A program made the position numbers and the translations under genes. A model generated the notes under the pieces. The model ran no database searches. It saw only the letters and a list, made by a program, of their open reading frames with translations, and was not told where the DNA came from. Positions 1-12,501 of a stretch of 64,000 nt of DNA are shown here, piece by piece. Position 1 is the first letter of the stretch; each line of letters opens with the position of its first letter. This DNA comes from Phascolomyces articulosus (taxonomy: Eukaryota; Mucoromycota; Mucoromycetes; Mucorales; Lichtheimiaceae), in contig JAIXMP010000003.1 in assembly GCA_025677815.1 (NCBI GenBank), positions 868,001 to 932,000 on the forward strand, in the 5' to 3' direction.

Positions 1-1993
1 TACAAAACTTCTATTACACGCGCAACAAATCTTGGGCCAGGGTCACAACATGTCTCCGGATTCATCTTAGTATTATTATATATCTTCCACAGGTCCTCAC
101 GGGATTACAATTAAATCCTGCAGGAAAACGGATTTTAACCTTCAGAGTAATTTATGCGAGCTCTCGCCCATATAATTTTTCTCGGGCTCTCATATTATTT
201 CCTTTTTAGTTAAAAATCAGGGACCTGTTGTATTACTAAAAATAAATACTGGCTTCTAACGGTAGAAATCCAACCATCCCATCAAATGTTGTTAGTTATA
301 TAAGTCTAAGAAATATATTAGTATTTTTTCAAATTAAATATGATAGCATATGGTAGTGTAATCCGACGATTTGCTTAATTATTATTCTTCCACAGCAAAT
401 TAACAGTATTCTAGTTATTAAAAATAGATAACTATATTGTATTTAATGTGTAAATGATGCTTGTTTATTACTATCATGAAAAGAAAAGGCTGCCAACTAG
501 TACCATCGATGTTGACGACTACCAGTAATATGATAATGATGCTAATAATAATATAGAAATGTGCATTAATAACATATGATTCACTTTATAATTACAATGA
601 TATCACTTGGAATGTTATAAAAAAAAATCAACAAAGATTCTTCCTCAACATGCGATAATGACTCAAAACCATCAAAGAACAAGCGTTGTCATCACAAATA
701 TTCATTCTGTACCAAATTTCAATTTGGAATTCTACAGCAACAATAAAAATTTACTTCCTCGCATTTCAGCAATACATAGATTCATCGTCGTCTGGGTAGC
801 ATGGTGGATTACTTTGTTGCTACTGGATTTGAGATTCTTTATTCGATTCGTTTCGAATAATAGTACACTTATATAAACAACTTTGTTGTTCAAAGCTTGT
901 TGGTTGCTTATACTATTTTTTTTTTCGCGCCCGTTTTACTAGTGAGGATAATAAAAGTAACACCATCAAGTTATTAGATAATGATGATCGTATTGGCGAG
1001 TTATTCTTAGAAGGTTGAAAAATTGAAGTCGTATAATTTGAGAAAAATGTATTTATGTATCATTAAGTATTAAAAAATAAATATTTTTGATATTGCCCCC
1101 ACCAATAGTGCCTAAAATATCACATTTAAATAATGCTCCCTGTTTAAGCTTACTACTGAGATAGCTCAAGAATATGATTGAGAGAAACACCATCATTATG
1201 TTGCTTGTAACCATCATTGTATCTTTAACTGTCTTCTTGTTTACAATGAATAATATAATATGTTTTATGGTGTCAGTGATGAATGAGCCTTTGGATAGTT
1301 TCTAGTTTGGATGCAAAGAAAACTTATTTGACACTATGCTCGATAGATGTATAAAGTTGTTTCTTTGACGATGTTTGAATCTGTCGTTAAATAAATGCTT
1401 CAAGCTTTCAAGCAAAAAAAGTATAACCATACACTTACACACTCGCTCAAAACTCGAATGTTCCTAATGTGTAGCTGCTACTGATGTTTTCAGGACGTGC
1501 ATCGAGGAGTCCCTGTAGCCTTTGACGAACAATATTATATTTTAAACATTTTACACCCATTATTGATTACAGGTTGGTAGTTACCACCCTATTCAGTCTT
1601 AAAAAGAAATTTAGAGAGGACCACATAGTATGTTGAAGGATCATCCAATCTTTTTTTTTTTTATGATATCAGCATAATCATTCCTTCTTTATCTCTATGG
1701 TAAATCTGAAGAATCGTTTTTATATTTTAGAGACGCGATAAATCAACTCTTTTTCTCTAGAAAGAATATCATGGTGGTATGATCTGGATTTCATATTACT
1801 AGAAGAACCCTGTGTTTTTTTTTTGGTTTCATTTGTTCCACAACATGTAGATGAACTGCGTTTCATGATATCCAAGAAACATAAGAATATTGTTTATTAA
1901 AAAAAAAGTTGTTTTGATACATTGTCACTTTATTTCTATTTATGTATTGATGATATAGCCTAGTCAGAAAATAATATATTATTCCATTATTAT
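1..1993. other. Left-edge intergenic DNA, no supported gene
   Basis: This AT-rich stretch shows only short or compositionally random open frames. Two short frames run off the left edge (one on plus for about 67 codons, one on minus starting at 65), and a 73-codon frame starts at 658. None shows a recognisable motif or a convincing exon chain. It probably holds the 3' flank of the dehydrogenase gene and the flank of a gene outside the window. Confidence 0.5.
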
Positions 1994-3165
1994 TTAAAGT
2001 CGAGCATCCTTGGGGAACTTCTTCATGGCTCTATTAGAAATTAAAAAAAAAAGAAAAAGAGAATGGTAAATGATTAGTCAAATGCTTTTTCATACATATA
2101 TAAAGAGAATAGGAACGATACTCTACTGTCTAACACCGAGATCTGCCATGATTTCTTCTGAACCACCAAGAATAGCAGTAAACTTATAAGTTCTTTGCAA
2201 AGTTTCGATATTTCTACCCATACCAGTCTTGGTAATGGCACGACCACCAAAGATTTGACAAGCATCATCGCTCACATCGTGAAGCATACGGGTGCACTAA
2301 AAAAGAACATGGACATATATCTCAGTCAATAAATCTGTTCTTACCCCACACTTTTCCCTATCGGACCCATTGGTTTCACATGAATAAGTCAGAAAAAAAA
2401 ACTTATGTCATAAAGTATTTACCTGATATTTACACAAAGCAAGTGGACCAGCCAACTTGAGAGCCTGTTCCATATAACTCATGTTACACATTTGGTAGGT
2501 AAGGTTTTCAACCCAACTGTGAACACTTTCAACACTAGCAATCTATTCAAATTAATAATGATAATAATATAATGGGTTAGTATCTCTCTTTTTTTTGTTT
2601 CCCTTCCCCCCAAATCCTTTCCATCGATTCCCCTCTTTCCTCCTTCCAATGGCAAATTAATTGGACTTACCATCTTGGCCAATTTGTTACGAATGACAGG
2701 TTGATCAATCAAACGCTTGCCAAAGACCTTACGTTGCATGGCCCACTTGAAACATTCTTCAACAGCCAAGCGACCACCCATAGTGGCACCAGCAAGCATG
2801 ACCCAACTAAAAAAAAGACCATTTATAATAACATTGATAAGAAACTTTTGAAATAATAATAATAATAATAGTAATAATAATAATAAAAAGGATATATATA
2901 TATATCTTTTACTTACCGTTCGTGGTTAAAGTTGGACATGATAACTTGGAAACCGCCACCTTCCTTACCGAGTAAGTTTTCAACAGGAACCTTGACATTT
3001 TCATAAGTAATGTAAGCAGTACCAGCACTAGGAGAGTATGAGGTCTTGATAGGCTTGGTTTCCAAACCTTCACTACGTTCGATCAAAAGCATAGAAATAC
3101 CCTTGTCAGTGCGGACAGCAGTAGAGAAGTAATCGGCCCAATGACCTAATCAACATCATCATCAG

Positions 3166-3204
<39 letters not shown>

Positions 3205-4702
3205 TAATTAATCATCAAGTTGCTTATTATTCTTATTAGAGCATTTAGATAGAATTCTTGGTTAGAAAATAACTTACCAGTAGTGATCCACTTCTTGACA
3301 CCATTGACAATATAATGCTTGCCATCAGGAGTAAGCTTAGCAGTAGTCTTGAGACTGGCGACATCAGAACCAACATAAGGTTCAGTGATAGCCAAAGCCA
3401 TTCTCTTTCTACCAGCAAGCACTTCAGGGACGACCTAAAAAAGATAAAAAAAACGGAAATATCGATTTAGCCGCGGAGACTCAAAAGCTTTTGGGCATGT
3501 CAAATTTTATGGTGTAACATATCCTCTGTTCTTTTTTTTTTACTATACCTTTTGCTTAATCTCTGGACGACCAAAGTTAAGAACAGTTGGAAGAGAGATA
3601 GTCATACCACCAATCAAACCATCATCAAGACCACGAGTACCCCAGCGAGCCTATAATAATAATAATAAAAAGTTTATATGTTAAGATGAAGAATACATAT
3701 ATTCTGTCTTGAGGGTTTTTCTTTTCTTTTCTATTGGCTTGATGATCTCAATTGTTTTCATTAAATTATTTACCATCTAAAAAGTAAGGGGGAAGCAAAA
3801 AAAAAGAATAGATTAGTTTTAATTGTTCCATACCACTTTTGATTATTATTATCATTATATAAAATCCTTACTTCTTGATGAACAATCATTTCATGGAAAT
3901 AATCATATTCTTCAACAGGAATACCACCTGGCAATTGAATGTTAAATTCCTTCAAGAATTTACCAGGACCAATGTTAGCAGCCAATAAACCATGCGAACC
4001 CATCTTTTGTTGGAATTCATCAGAGGGTCTTTCACCGCTCACTTCAAATTCACGTGCTTCTTCTGCAAGTTGATCCATGATCACACGGACTGCAGTACGG
4101 AACTTGTAATGGGATTCCCTGTTAGAAAATAATAAAAATAATAATAATAATAGATACAATATTGAGGGTGATAAGTAAAAAAAGAAAAAAAAGAAAAAAA
4201 AAGAACATTATATATATAAATATATATGCAACAATGACAATAATAAACTTACTTAAAGTAGGGTGATTTGAAACCTTGCCAAGCGCTAGGTTCAGCATAG
4301 GGAACCTTGGAAAGAGCACCATGTTGACGGAATTCAATTTGAGGCTTTTCACCCTCAATAGTACCAATCTTGTAACGGTTATACTTTTGCAAAACTTCTT
4401 GACGATGAAGACCATAGAAAGCATCGGTAGCATCCTTACCAGCATATTCAAGGATAGGGAAAGCACCGCCAGGATGCCTATATTTTTGTAATAAGTATTT
4501 ATATATACAAGTCAATAGAGATGTTGGTTAATGACAATGAATCATGAATTCATTGTATAAAGTTTTTTTTTTTAAAAAAATATACATACATGTCAACAAA
4601 ACGACTCATGTCATAAACGACGGTGTCAATAATGATCCACAAATCGTCTTCGTTGGCATGACGCTTGACTTCTTCACGTGTAAAAGACTTGAGTTCTGGC
4701 AT
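1994..4702 (-). CDS. Acyl-CoA dehydrogenase with N-terminal cytochrome b5 domain
   Basis: This is a multi-exon gene for a protein of about 510 residues. Residues 1-80 form a cytochrome b5 haem domain, with haem ligands His39 in RFVDMHPGG and His62 in AFYGLHR. The rest is a flavin acyl-CoA dehydrogenase: the substrate/FAD segment ITEPYVGSDVASLKTTA, a WITTG strand, and the C-terminal GRAITKTGMGRNIE and ILGGSEEIM segments. The usual MCAD-position catalytic Glu is Gly here (ILGGSEE); a Glu in SNFNHERW sits where isovaleryl/long-chain enzymes keep theirs, so that is the inferred base. The last exon (AMKKFPKDARL) lies beyond a small intron. The start is the only ATG before the b5 domain. Likely fatty or branched acyl-CoA alpha-beta oxidation, with b5 as possible electron partner; such b5-ACAD fusions are known in fungi. 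No mitochondrial presequence or obvious PTS1 is seen. Confidence 0.9.
3167..3202. repeat. (ATT)n microsatellite in an intron
   Basis: About twelve ATT units lie inside an intron of the b5-acyl-CoA dehydrogenase gene. They end in an ATTA tail. Confidence 0.95.
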
Positions 4703-5807
4703 AGTTGTATTTGTATTTTTATATATATATAAAAGAGTAGGGAGGGTTTTTTTTCAAAAAGAAAAGAGAGATATGTGTCTTTTTGGTAAAATGTGGAGAG
4801 GTTTTCTTTTTTTTGGTTTAAAGAAGAAAGAAGAGGATTTGTTCCTTAGCAGCTAAAAAGGTGGGGAAGTAGTTTGAATGGTATAGCTTCATTACACGGG
4901 GTTTCAATGTATTTTTCGTTTGTAATGCTGATTCTTGATACAGCGACAAAAGTCTGACATATGATTCTCTTTTGTAACGGGGTGTGAGTTTAACTGATTG
5001 TGGAGTAAAAAATTTATGTTTGCGTGTGTGTGTGTGTGTGTGTGTGTGTGGAAAAACCCTATTTTATCATTTATTTAAAATAACCACTGAAAATGAATCT
5101 AAACAACAACAAGGATCATTATTACAACGCTAATATATGCATCTCTACATCACAATATACAAACAAAAGAGCAAAACCATGGGAAATTCAAGTGCTATTT
5201 TCACATATAAATAAATAAATCCTCCTTTTTTTTTTATTTTTATTATTATGAGAAAAAAACATCACCTGGTCTTTTATTAACATTTCTTTTTTCTGCATGA
5301 GAAAGTGTATTCAAGGAACGATGTCATTGTTAATAATAATATATTCAAGCGTGAAATCTGCTGGTGGTAAGTGCTAAGGAGTCAAAAAGTACAAACTCTA
5401 GTCTATAATAGCGAATCCAATATAAAAATGGGTTGTACACAGCACACAAAGATCTCGGTTTAACATTGTCGTGAGAAACACTTTTTGGTTATATATAATA
5501 AATGATAATGAACATACATGTATCTTTATTTTTCATTGACTGATTATCATATAAAATATACTATTTTTCCATCTTGAACTTTTAAAAACAAGTCGATCGC
5601 ATTTTTTCATCTTCGTTAAAGTATTTCAATAACAAACATTTTTTTTTAAAAAAAAATTACACGCGGGAACTTTTCTGAGCAAGCAAAAAAAAAAAAAAAA
5701 AATTCCGCCCCGCGCATAAAGATTAGGGTGCGTGTGGCGAAAGATGACACCACAAAAAAAAAAGCCAAATCACGTGGTTGGAGTGACACGATTTTATTTT
5801 GGCTTAT
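4703..5807. other. Upstream region of the b5-acyl-CoA dehydrogenase gene
   Basis: No gene is supported here. The stretch holds a (GT)n tract, several poly-A/T runs, a short GC-rich patch near 5700-5755, and an E-box hexamer CACGTG at 5771-5776 close to the 3' end of the next gene. Both flanking genes are on the minus strand, so this is promoter DNA of the dehydrogenase plus the terminator of the oxygenase-like gene. Confidence 0.6.
5024..5050. repeat. (GT)n microsatellite
   Basis: An uninterrupted run of about 13 GT units lies some 320 bases upstream of the dehydrogenase start codon. Confidence 0.95.
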
Positions 5808-7125
5808 TTAATGCATTACAGGACATTTTTTATAAAGAGGAGTAAACTTGGCAGGACCAAGTTCTGAAATTTGATAACCATCAGGATAAACTGTACCATA
5901 GATACAAAAGGTCGGCATATATTTTCCATTCTTGTTAGGTTGCCATGGTGTCCTTGTCCAATAATGACGTCGAGGTAAAAGGAAATACCGAATAAAATTA
6001 GCTCGTAGTCGTAATATGGACCGAACACCATAGTTCATGATCCAATTCGGTTCTTCAATACCGAACGATTTCCTATCTATTTCTTCTAATAAACATGGTA
6101 ATGCATTTCGAATCACTGGCTTCATGAAGGAAGGTAGTCGACTGTATAATAAATGTAAAGTAGGTTGTGCCACTTTCCAATTGGATGGAGAATAACATAC
6201 TGCGCGTTGTTCATATTCCTTTAATATACAACCCAAATATCAAATCGTTACCATCCAAATAAATTCATAAAACATGAAAGTTTTTTTCTTTGTGAATCAT
6301 TGTTATTTTTTTTACCTTTCTAAATTTCATTAATCCTTCATAAGTATCTGGAAGATTCTTGATATTCATCTTGAGACCAATATCATACCATACTTTGAAA
6401 AAGGCCTAAATTAAATGAATAAGAAAAAGAAAAAGTTAAACATGATTGATAAGCCATAATATAAAAACATCCAAAAAAAACGTACGTTGATTTCTCGAAT
6501 ATCCAATGAACGCCATTCAAATGCATTAATCCATCGAATAGGTTCATCAACAAATAATGCAATTGTAAAAATATAATCATCATTTAAAATAGGATATTTG
6601 CCATGTAATTCATTTAAACGTTGAATGGATATTTCTGCTCGTTCATATTGTTTTGCTGTTTCCTTGGGTGTCACCACTTGATTAGCCAATAATTGATTTT
6701 GTATTCGAGGATACACATCAATAATTTCAGACAAGATTAATTCTGTATCTTCTGCACGTCGAAGTGGTGCCTTTTCAAATTCTCTTGTACCCACCAATAT
6801 CTTGCTGACGGTAGGGACCGTAAATGTTTTAAATAATGCGACCTCAATTGATTCACGACTAATCACTTTTAATCATGATTCATCATCATAAAGTGAATAC
6901 GGGCCCTTTTTTTTCTTAATAAATCTTAAATAATATACACAGAAACTTACATGGAAATTCTTTACGAAATGTTTGACAATAAATTTCTTGAGCAATTTTC
7001 CCATTTTTGAGAATGATATCGGGATCTGGATAAATATGTTTAAGCTTGTTCACATACTGGTATCGATAATAACGTACGATGGCAACATAAGATAAAATAG
7101 CACCAAGTAATATAAAGTATACCAT
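5808..7125 (-). CDS. mpaB/DUF2236-type ER-bound oxygenase-like protein
   Basis: Four to five exons encode about 390 residues. An N-terminal hydrophobic anchor (residues 3-20, ILLGAILSYVAIV) is followed by the DUF2236 / mpaB / rubber-oxygenase-type helical domain. Supporting segments are the entry region ALFKTFTVPTVSKIL, the central DDYIFTIALFVDEPIRWI and FEWRSLDIREI, KVWYDIGLKMNI, and the late LRLRANFIRYFLLPR. The fungal founder MpaB is an ER oxygenase that cleaves a farnesyl side chain in mycophenolic acid synthesis; bacterial relatives cleave polyisoprene or peptides. The substrate here is unknown and no biosynthetic cluster surrounds it, so a housekeeping or lipid role is as likely. The start is the ATG before the anchor. 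It lies upstream of the dehydrogenase gene in the same orientation but with 1.1 kb between them. Confidence 0.75.
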
Positions 7126-7550
7126 TTTGTTGTTTGTTCAAAGATAAAAAAAAAGTTGTATTTGAAAAAGAAATGAGACACTTTCTTCAAGTTTTTTTTT
7201 TCGTGGGTTTTGTTTTTTTGTCAGTACGATCATACTCCCCACACTCCTTTTTTTTTCGATTATTGACAATAAAAAAAAATAAAGGGGGAAAGAAACACAA
7301 AAATCCAAGTTTTATTGCCACTTTATTCACTCAACTCGTTATTACCATAACAACTAACTTGTTTTTTGTTGTTGTTGGTTCTTGTTTATGCGTCATGTGT
7401 AATACATATTTTATTTACCTCCCTTTCAAAAAATCACGATAACAAAAAAAAAAAAAAGATTAAGTTTATGAAGAATAAAATAATGGAGTTGATTGAGAGG
7501 GAGAAAATATATTATTCTATTTCAAATTTTATAACGAGAATAAAAAGTTT
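7126..7550. other. Intergenic DNA between oxygenase-like gene and SEC20
   Basis: No gene is supported. The region contains poly-T/poly-A runs and the promoter of the downstream oxygenase-like gene. Open frames on the plus strand here are antisense shadows. Confidence 0.6.
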
Positions 7551-9085
7551 TTATAATTCATCTTTAATGTGTTCAACAATAGAAGTAGTTGTGGGTATGA
7601 TGGATGATGTTAAGGAGGATAGTAATGATGATGAGACAATGACACTACTTGTATCATCGGATGGAAGTAATGTCGTTGTTTCTGATAATGTTTCCGTTAT
7701 TACATTGACTGCTTGTTTGATTGATTGGGATGTGATTTCTTCAACCATAGATGCAACTGCCGTTGTGGTAGATGATGAAGATAATGTCGATGAAGTTGAT
7801 ATTGAGGAAGAAGATGAAGAAGAAACTGTTGCCATGATCGTTGTTTGAGTCACTGTAGCAATATGTGTTGCAGTTGCTTTGGCACCTTTCCCAGCAATCC
7901 AGCTAATCCATGATATTCCAACATCATAAGTTCTCTTTTTAATAATGTACCCCACAACAGTGATAAATACAAACAATCCAAACAACAATGAAAGTCGATC
8001 CCACAAATCGGCTGCTTCTAATTGACCCACTAATCTTTTGGAAATAACCATCAAGGATCCAAAATTTTGATATTCGGCATGTGTTGAACCCAATGTCCTT
8101 GAAGAATCAGCTATCATTATCATTTTAGATGAGTCTCTCTTTTTTTTTTTTTTTTTTTTTTTTTTTACATGCAAGAGAAGAGGGGAGGGTCACAAACTTG
8201 TTATCTTTCCGAAAACAAAAAATTCCTTACCAAGCATAGTTGTTGTATAACTACTTTTTTCCAATTCTTGCTGCATTAATGTACCCGTACGACGTAATGC
8301 TTCTGTCACATCGGTTGAAGCACGTAAGAGAGATTCATCATGTCTATCAAAAAAAAAAAGAGATGAACATTTAAAATCAATCCTATTGGATACATTGATA
8401 ATACCTCAAAAAGCAAATTGTATCTTTTTTTTTTACCCTCGATTTCTACGTTGTTTTAATTCAAATTGTTCAGTAAAACTTTTATCATCCTTTTGTAATC
8501 CACCAAATAATTCATGTCGCATTTTTAAAGTGTATTCATCCAGTCGTTTTTTCGATCGCCATAATCCAGCACGTGATGTTGTTTGTAATCTATAAGAACA
8601 AAAAGTATACAAGTCGTCAGCTCTGTTTGCTTCAAAATAACTCGTATACTCATAGCAATAATAATACTATTTAAACTTACTGTCGGAATTGTGTTTCATA
8701 TTGTGTTAGTCTATGTAAGATTTGAACTTTTGACGATTCTTCATCTTCTTCTTCTGCAAGTTCTCGAATGGCCTATTTTATTTATTTATTTTAGTCTTCA
8801 TAAAGTTTCTCATTGTATACATTGTCAGAGAAAAAAAAAGAGAGAGAGAGAAAGAAAGGGTTGTATTCAATGTCATGAAGCTTTATTCGACATCAAGATA
8901 AAAAAAAAAGAGGTAAATAGTTTTTTTACCTTGATGTCAGTTTCTAATTGTCGAAGGTCACTTCGAATATGATTGGCAATATCTTCTCGAGTTTGTGTAG
9001 AATCGACAGAATCTAATTTTCCAATATGTCGTTGACATTCAGCTGCACGTTTATTGAGCGATCGGAACTTTGTTTCAACAGACAT
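7551..9085 (-). CDS. SEC20: SNARE protein Sec20 (BNIP1 family) ending in KDEL
   Basis: Five exons encode about 330 residues. The first 120 residues are coiled coil (ETKFRSLNKRAAECQRHI; RSDLRQLETDIK). The Qb-SNARE region runs from LLRASTDVTEALRRTGTLM through ADSSRTLGSTHAEYQNFGSL and VISKRLVGQLEAADLWDRL, diagnostic of Sec20/BNIP1. A transmembrane helix (SLLFGLFVFITVVGYIIKK) follows, then a long Ser/Thr-rich lumenal tail of about 130 residues whose last four residues are KDEL, an ER-retrieval signal. Yeast Sec20 is known to end in HDEL, so topology agrees: cytosolic SNARE, lumenal tail. It acts with Ufe1, Use1 and Sec22 in Golgi-to-ER vesicle fusion. An intron at 8140-8170 carries a long homopolymer. 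The exon join before ADSSRTLG was chosen by frame and splice sites. Confidence 0.92.
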
Positions 9086-11042
9086 GGAAGGAGGACGTTT
9101 TTTTATAAATGAAATTTCGCGTCGACACGATTTTTCAATGGTAATACGAGTTTGAAAAATGTTTATAGTGGTGAGTTGAATTTATGTTGTGTTGTCGGAG
9201 AACGACTTGTTCCTGAATATTATGCTTGATCAACAATGATTTGAAATTTTTGGTTCTTTAGTTGGATGGATGTAATTTTCACCTAAACATTCAAAGAATC
9301 AAACATAATAGGGTAGATTATTAAATAGTTGTGATATATTAAACTATTATTATTTATATATGATGCATTTCTAATAACAGTATTTATAAGCAACTGATAC
9401 TTTATACATATTATTGTAGATAAATAATACTATATAGTAAATCATTATTTCATGCCATTGCCATTATATGATAGTGAATGTCACTTTGCTATATATGAGT
9501 TAGAAAATATAATTATTAATATTGTAGTATTTATACCAAATGTGGGAGCAATATCCATTTGCCACTTTTTATCCATCAATATGTGACGCAATGTATAGTA
9601 ATCAGTATTCAGCAAATAAAGTGAAAAATTTAGTTATTTGTAGATCTTGATATATATATGTCATTGATAACTAATAACAATGGCAACAATTTACCCCATT
9701 GTGATAGGTCTCGAGTCTACATGCAGCTTATGATTTTTGGAAAGATTATTCGAGTTGTTCATACCTCCCTATACTAGATTCATTTTGCAGTCACATCAAA
9801 CAAAGAAACTGTCTCTATAATATATGCACATCATGTCAGCTAGCAATAAATATTACATTAATTTCTTCATGGTCCACTTTTTGCAACTATCATCCCATGA
9901 TTCTTTCCTTCATGTTCCATCATAAGATTATGTAGGTTTACCAGCATATTATATAGAAGAACTTATAAAATATAATATTTGTCAGTTCATGGAGGAAAAT
10001 ATGATATCATTATTATATGCTAATTCTTCTTTATTATAAAAGAAGTGTACATACTTTTTGACTTGACTCAACTATGTATATCTATTGTAAAACATCTTGC
10101 ATTTAGGGTTGTTTTTCAGTGAAGAAAAGAAATTATGTTTGATAATTCAAACCCATTATCATCCAGAACGTTCTATCACCTTTCCAAGAAAAACACGTTC
10201 GATGACGCCATTCTTCTCTTTATTAATAAAGAATTCACCCATTCCGCATCTATAATAATACTCAACACATTTGTCAACAAGGAAAAACCATCACTCTCTA
10301 GGTATTGGGATAAATAAATATATAATATAATAATCAGACATCATGACGTCGTTTTTAGGTATACAGATTATGCATGTATATAAGGTAGAAAATTATTATT
10401 AGTCCAAGGGGATATTCCATATTAAGGCTGTTAACATACATAAAAAAAATCATCATTACCATCATCAGATCATTAGAGATAATTTCTACTATTTATGACA
10501 TATAACATGGATGAGTTTATTTTTGGGGAGAAAAGAGAAAGTGTTGTACAAGGAGTCAAAAGAAACGGCGATTTAACAAGAAAAGACGGAAAACTATTTT
10601 TCTAATATTTCTATTTATTCTTTCATTTTGATACTTCTTTATTATTAATACTCTTGTTATTCAATTGATAAAGAAGTATATGTTTTATATATAACAATAG
10701 CAAGGTAGACTAAAAAAAAAATCCGATTCATTGGTATACTTTAACCATAAATCAACGGTGCTAAAGCAAAAAAGGGTAAATTTTAATGTTAGAGTCAGTC
10801 AGTCAGTAAATAGTTACACGTGTTTGGAAAAATAAGTTACACAAACAAACAAAAAGAGAGAGAGAGAGAGCCAATTAAAATGAAACAATGCGATAAATAT
10901 AAGCTATTACATATGTGGTAGTACCAAGTTGTATTTTTTATTTGCGGAGTTTATGTTTTTACTTTTTTACTTTTTTCCAGTTGTTTAATTATTTTTACTT
11001 CTTTCTTTTTTTTTTTTTTTTTTCTCCGGGACATGTTTTTTA
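9086..11042. other. Gene-poor intergenic region
   Basis: Nearly 2 kb of AT-rich sequence has no recognisable gene. A 60-codon frame at 10135-10317 has no motif and no supporting exon structure. The last 150 bases are pyrimidine-rich (long T and CTTT runs) and probably form the promoter and leader of the fasciclin gene, with ACACGTGT near 10815. Confidence 0.6.
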
Positions 11043-11520
11043 ATGATACATTGGAGTCTTTTATTTTACCTGTCAATTCTTCTTTCAGGTTCATTGGCTT
11101 ATAGTAGTAAACCTACTCCACCTAATGAACAATTATCTGTATGGGCGCGTTTATCTACCATTGGATCAAAGGTAATTTATTATTTATAAAAAATAATTAA
11201 ATAAAAAGATATAGAATTATTAATATATATTTTTATTTTAGACATTGTTAAAGGGATTAGAATCCAATGATTACCAAGTCATTGAAGATGCATTAACACA
11301 GCCCAACATTACTTTTCTTTTACCAAGAGATAGTGTTTTACAATCCGCTATTTCAACAGGGACTCTTAATTTTACAAGAGTCAATGAAACAATACCTCAA
11401 CTTTTACGACATATATTACCGGGTACTTATCCTGCCAATTCATTATTGAATGGACGACAATATATCCTCACCAATGATTCAACACATCTTCCATTAGCCA
11501 TTGGACCTCGTCAACAAACC

Positions 11521-11554
<34 letters not shown>

Positions 11555-12501
11555 CACTCCTCCAAATTGATTCAGGTGTTGTCACTGCTAATGTGATTAT
11601 AAGAGATATTCATTGTAGTAATGGTAATGAAATATTATAGAAATGTTTCCCTTTCTTATTTTTCTATCACCTTTCAATTCAAATTTCATCATTAATCCCC
11701 CTTCTTCTTCTTCTTCTTCTTCTTTATTCCCCCCTTTCTTTCTCTCTCTCTCTCTATCTCCCCCCAAAAAAAGAAATCTCCCCTTGGTTATAAATAATAG
11801 AAAACTAATGAATCTTGATGATCCGGTAAATAGGCATTATTCACCTGATTGATCAATTTTTAATACCACCTATGGAAACTTTATCAACCATTGAAACGAT
11901 ACCCGAACTTGAAACACATGAACAATTAATGAAATCTTTAAATTTAACCTCGGTGGTATCCGGTCCAAATAAAACGGTGCTGGCACCTAACGATGCTGCT
12001 TGGGCAGCTGCTAATTCTTCTACAATGCCTTATGGTACTTTGGTTCATAATTTAAAGTATCAAGTCATTGTAGGCATTTATTTATCTACTTCTCTTTTCA
12101 CTTCATCCCCCGATATGACCATTACACTCAACACACAACGACGTGACTCTTCTTTACGATTTCAACGTGCTCCTGATAATCCAGATCAGCTTTTAGTGAT
12201 TGGTAAATCCAATAGTGATGTTGCTCGTGTGATACGATCTGATATCATTACTACCCAAGGTGTTGTTCATATTGTAGATAAAGTATTATCTGCAGATGAT
12301 GGAATTTTATACACCAGTGGTGCGAGTGATAGTCCAAATGATGCCAGTAGTGATGGAGGTGGTCCATTGGCGGGTGTCCCAGCAAATAATCCTTCCGATA
12401 TGCCACAGGATGCTTTTGAATCGCGTGGAATAATAGTATCAAACTTCATTAACCTTACTTTACTAATTAGTACAGTTTTATTTTCCTTGCATTTATTATA
12501 A
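11043..12501 (+). CDS. Secreted fasciclin (FAS1) two-domain protein, probably GPI-anchored
   Basis: Three exons encode about 390 residues: 11043-11181, then up to 11623, then 11834-12501. Residues 1-19 are a signal peptide (IHWSLLFYLSILLSGSLA). Two FAS1 domains follow. The first has TFLLPRDSVL, LLRHILPGTY, VVTANVIIRDIHCSNG and IIHLIDQFLIPP; the second has ELETHEQLMKSLNL, KTVLAPNDAAWAAA, GTLVHNLKYQVI and GVVHIVDKVL. The C-terminus is a hydrophobic tail (FINLTLLISTVLFSLHLL) after a Ser/Gly/Asp-rich linker, typical of GPI attachment. Several N-x-S/T sites are present. FAS1 proteins mediate cell adhesion at the wall. The start was chosen because it gives a signal peptide in the frame that splices correctly; an ATG eight bases upstream is out of frame. 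An Asn-Asp repeat follows domain 1. Confidence 0.85.

Noticed and set aside
1..202. Open plus-strand frame running off the left edge, and a short minus frame from 65
   Set aside because: Too short and without recognisable content; could be a neighbour's exon but cannot be supported.
658..876. 73-codon open frame near the left edge
   Set aside because: No motif, no exon context and AT-driven hydrophobic composition.
8140..8170. Reading Sec20 from an ATG within the poly-A intron (Lys-rich start)
   Set aside because: The upstream exons carry the Sec20 coiled coil and SNARE motif and splice in phase, so the Lys-rich start is intron read-through.
10135..10317. 60-codon frame starting with ATG
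   Set aside because: No similarity or domain, isolated in gene-poor DNA, likely chance.
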